NCBI GenBank assembly: GCA_003389385.1
Contig: QQVM01000016.1
Coordinates: 62,001 to 126,000, forward strand
Length of the DNA: 64,000 bases
DNA from: Bacteroidota bacterium
GTDB lineage: Bacteria; Bacteroidota; Bacteroidia; AKYH767-A; 2013-40CM-41-45
Direction of reading: 5' to 3'
Shown here: in pieces, positions 63,483-64,000 of the stretch
How positions within the stretch are numbered: position 1 is the stretch's first letter
Layout: every line of letters begins with the position of its first letter
Made by a program: the position numbers and the translations under genes
Notes under the pieces: generated by a model
Told to the model about the DNA's origin: nothing
The model's input: the letters and a program-made list of their open reading frames with translations, nothing else
The model's database searches: none

Positions 63483-64000
63483 ATGTGCGGAGTCGCAGGA
63501 TATATTTCATTTAGTCACAGCAACTCGGAAAAAGAACGTTTGCTGAGAATAGCCGTTTCCTGCTTAGCCAGAAGAGGCCCTGACAATAGCGGATACTATA
63601 ACGACAGAAACGTTTTTCTTGGTCATGCTCGCCTGTCGGTCATTGATATTTCCGATGCGGCATCCCAGCCAATGACAGATCCTTCGGGGAGGTATACAAT
63701 AATTTTCAACGGAGAGTTTTTCAACTTCAAGGAACACAGAGAATACTTGCTCTCAAAAGGCATCAGTCTGATTACTCAAAGCGATACGGAAGTGTTGCTA
63801 CATCTTTATATTCTTGAGAAAGAGAAATGTCTTGAAAGGATAAACGGATTCTTTGCATTCGCTATTTATGATAATTCTGAACAGGAAATTTTTATCGCGC
63901 GCGACAGGATTGGGGTGAAGCCATTGCTTTATTCTTTGGATGCCGGTAAATTCATTTTTGCCAGCGAAATGAAGGCGATGATGGCGATGGGAATTGAAAA
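63483..64000 (+). CDS. asnB: Glutamine-hydrolysing asparagine synthase, 3'-truncated by the window edge
   Basis: The frame is open to the end of the window; 172 complete codons are visible. Seen: MCGVAGYISFSH with the N-terminal nucleophile Cys2 of class II glutamine amidotransferases, LARRGPDNSGYY, GHARLSVIDIS, FNGEFFNFKEH, QSDTEVLLHLY and ARDRIGVKPLLY, and FASEMKAMM. This is the complete glutaminase domain; the synthetase domain lies outside. It may be the housekeeping asparagine synthetase or a paralogue from a surface-polysaccharide cluster; the visible part cannot tell. It is divergent from mqnE. Confidence 0.92.
   Translation, partial: MCGVAGYISFSHSNSEKERLLRIAVSCLARRGPDNSGYYNDRNVFLGHARLSVIDISDAASQPMTDPSGRYTIIFNGEFFNFKEHREYLLSKGISLITQSDTEVLLHLYILEKEKCLERINGFFAFAIYDNSEQEIFIARDRIGVKPLLYSLDAGKFIFASEMKAMMAMGIE

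Overview
The window is a contiguous, gene-dense chromosomal segment of a member of the Bacteroidota, probably a free-living Chitinophagales/Sphingobacteriales-like lineage. No marker gene allows a finer placement. The evidence is type IX secretion C-terminal sorting domains of both kinds (type B in two proteins, type A in one), a giant PKD-repeat surface protein, a futalosine-pathway menaquinone gene (mqnE), and gene orders known from this phylum: guaB-PPIase-PPIase-surA-moxR, ddl-PASTA-rluD and PRTase/aroK. Start codons mostly lack a Shine-Dalgarno sequence, and many are preceded by the Bacteroidota -7 promoter box TAnnTTTG. I see no phage, transposon, CRISPR array or plasmid gene; this reads as core chromosome.

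Layout. 1-8.4 kb: 3' end of a MutS2-family gene, then a leftward block guaB, two-parvulin PPIase, PPIase-less SurA-like lipoprotein, SurA-like PPIase and moxR (outer-membrane protein biogenesis). 8.5-14.1 kb: a T9SS-exported Fn3-like protein, an M16 peptidase pair and a nitronate monooxygenase-like enzyme, all leftward. 14.2-17.7 kb: a sugar nucleotidyltransferase, glyA and a secreted cyclophilin-FKBP fusion. 17.7-20.4 kb: hmgA and a divergent fumarylacetoacetase-family gene (aromatic amino acid degradation). 20.4-25.0 kb: spoT, a fur-family gene, a STAS protein and purA. 25.1-30.2 kb: a secreted S1/P1-type zinc enzyme, comB, gcvT, a glycosyltransferase and a sugar epimerase. 30.4-36 kb: a FlaA1/CapD-type membrane dehydratase, a thioesterase, miaE, an unknown 158-aa protein and a GT51 transglycosylase with an AsmA-like N-terminus. 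36-40 kb: two co-translated degenerate sensor-kinase-like proteins, then psuK-psuG. 40-44.5 kb: rocD, rlmD, a NlpC/P60 peptidase, a PyrR-like PRTase, aroK and tRNA-Pro(GGG). 44.9-52.6 kb: one 2571-aa PKD/Ig-like modular protein. 52.6-53.5 kb: a gene-poor gap with terminators. 53.5-64 kb: prolyl oligopeptidase, a tandem double D-Ala-D-Ala-ligase-like protein, a PASTA membrane protein, a T9SS type A protein, rluD, mqnE and the start of asnB.

The least ordinary items are: (i) the two adjacent kinase-like proteins, one with a clean HATPase but no H-box, the other with a DHp-like segment in which the histidine is missing; (ii) the 900-aa tandem Ddl, whose halves have lost different active-site residues; (iii) the giant adhesin, which contains the same five-module block twice; and (iv) several genes whose -7 box lies exactly where it would make the mRNA leaderless. 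All functional statements come from reading the translations and motifs; no database search was run.
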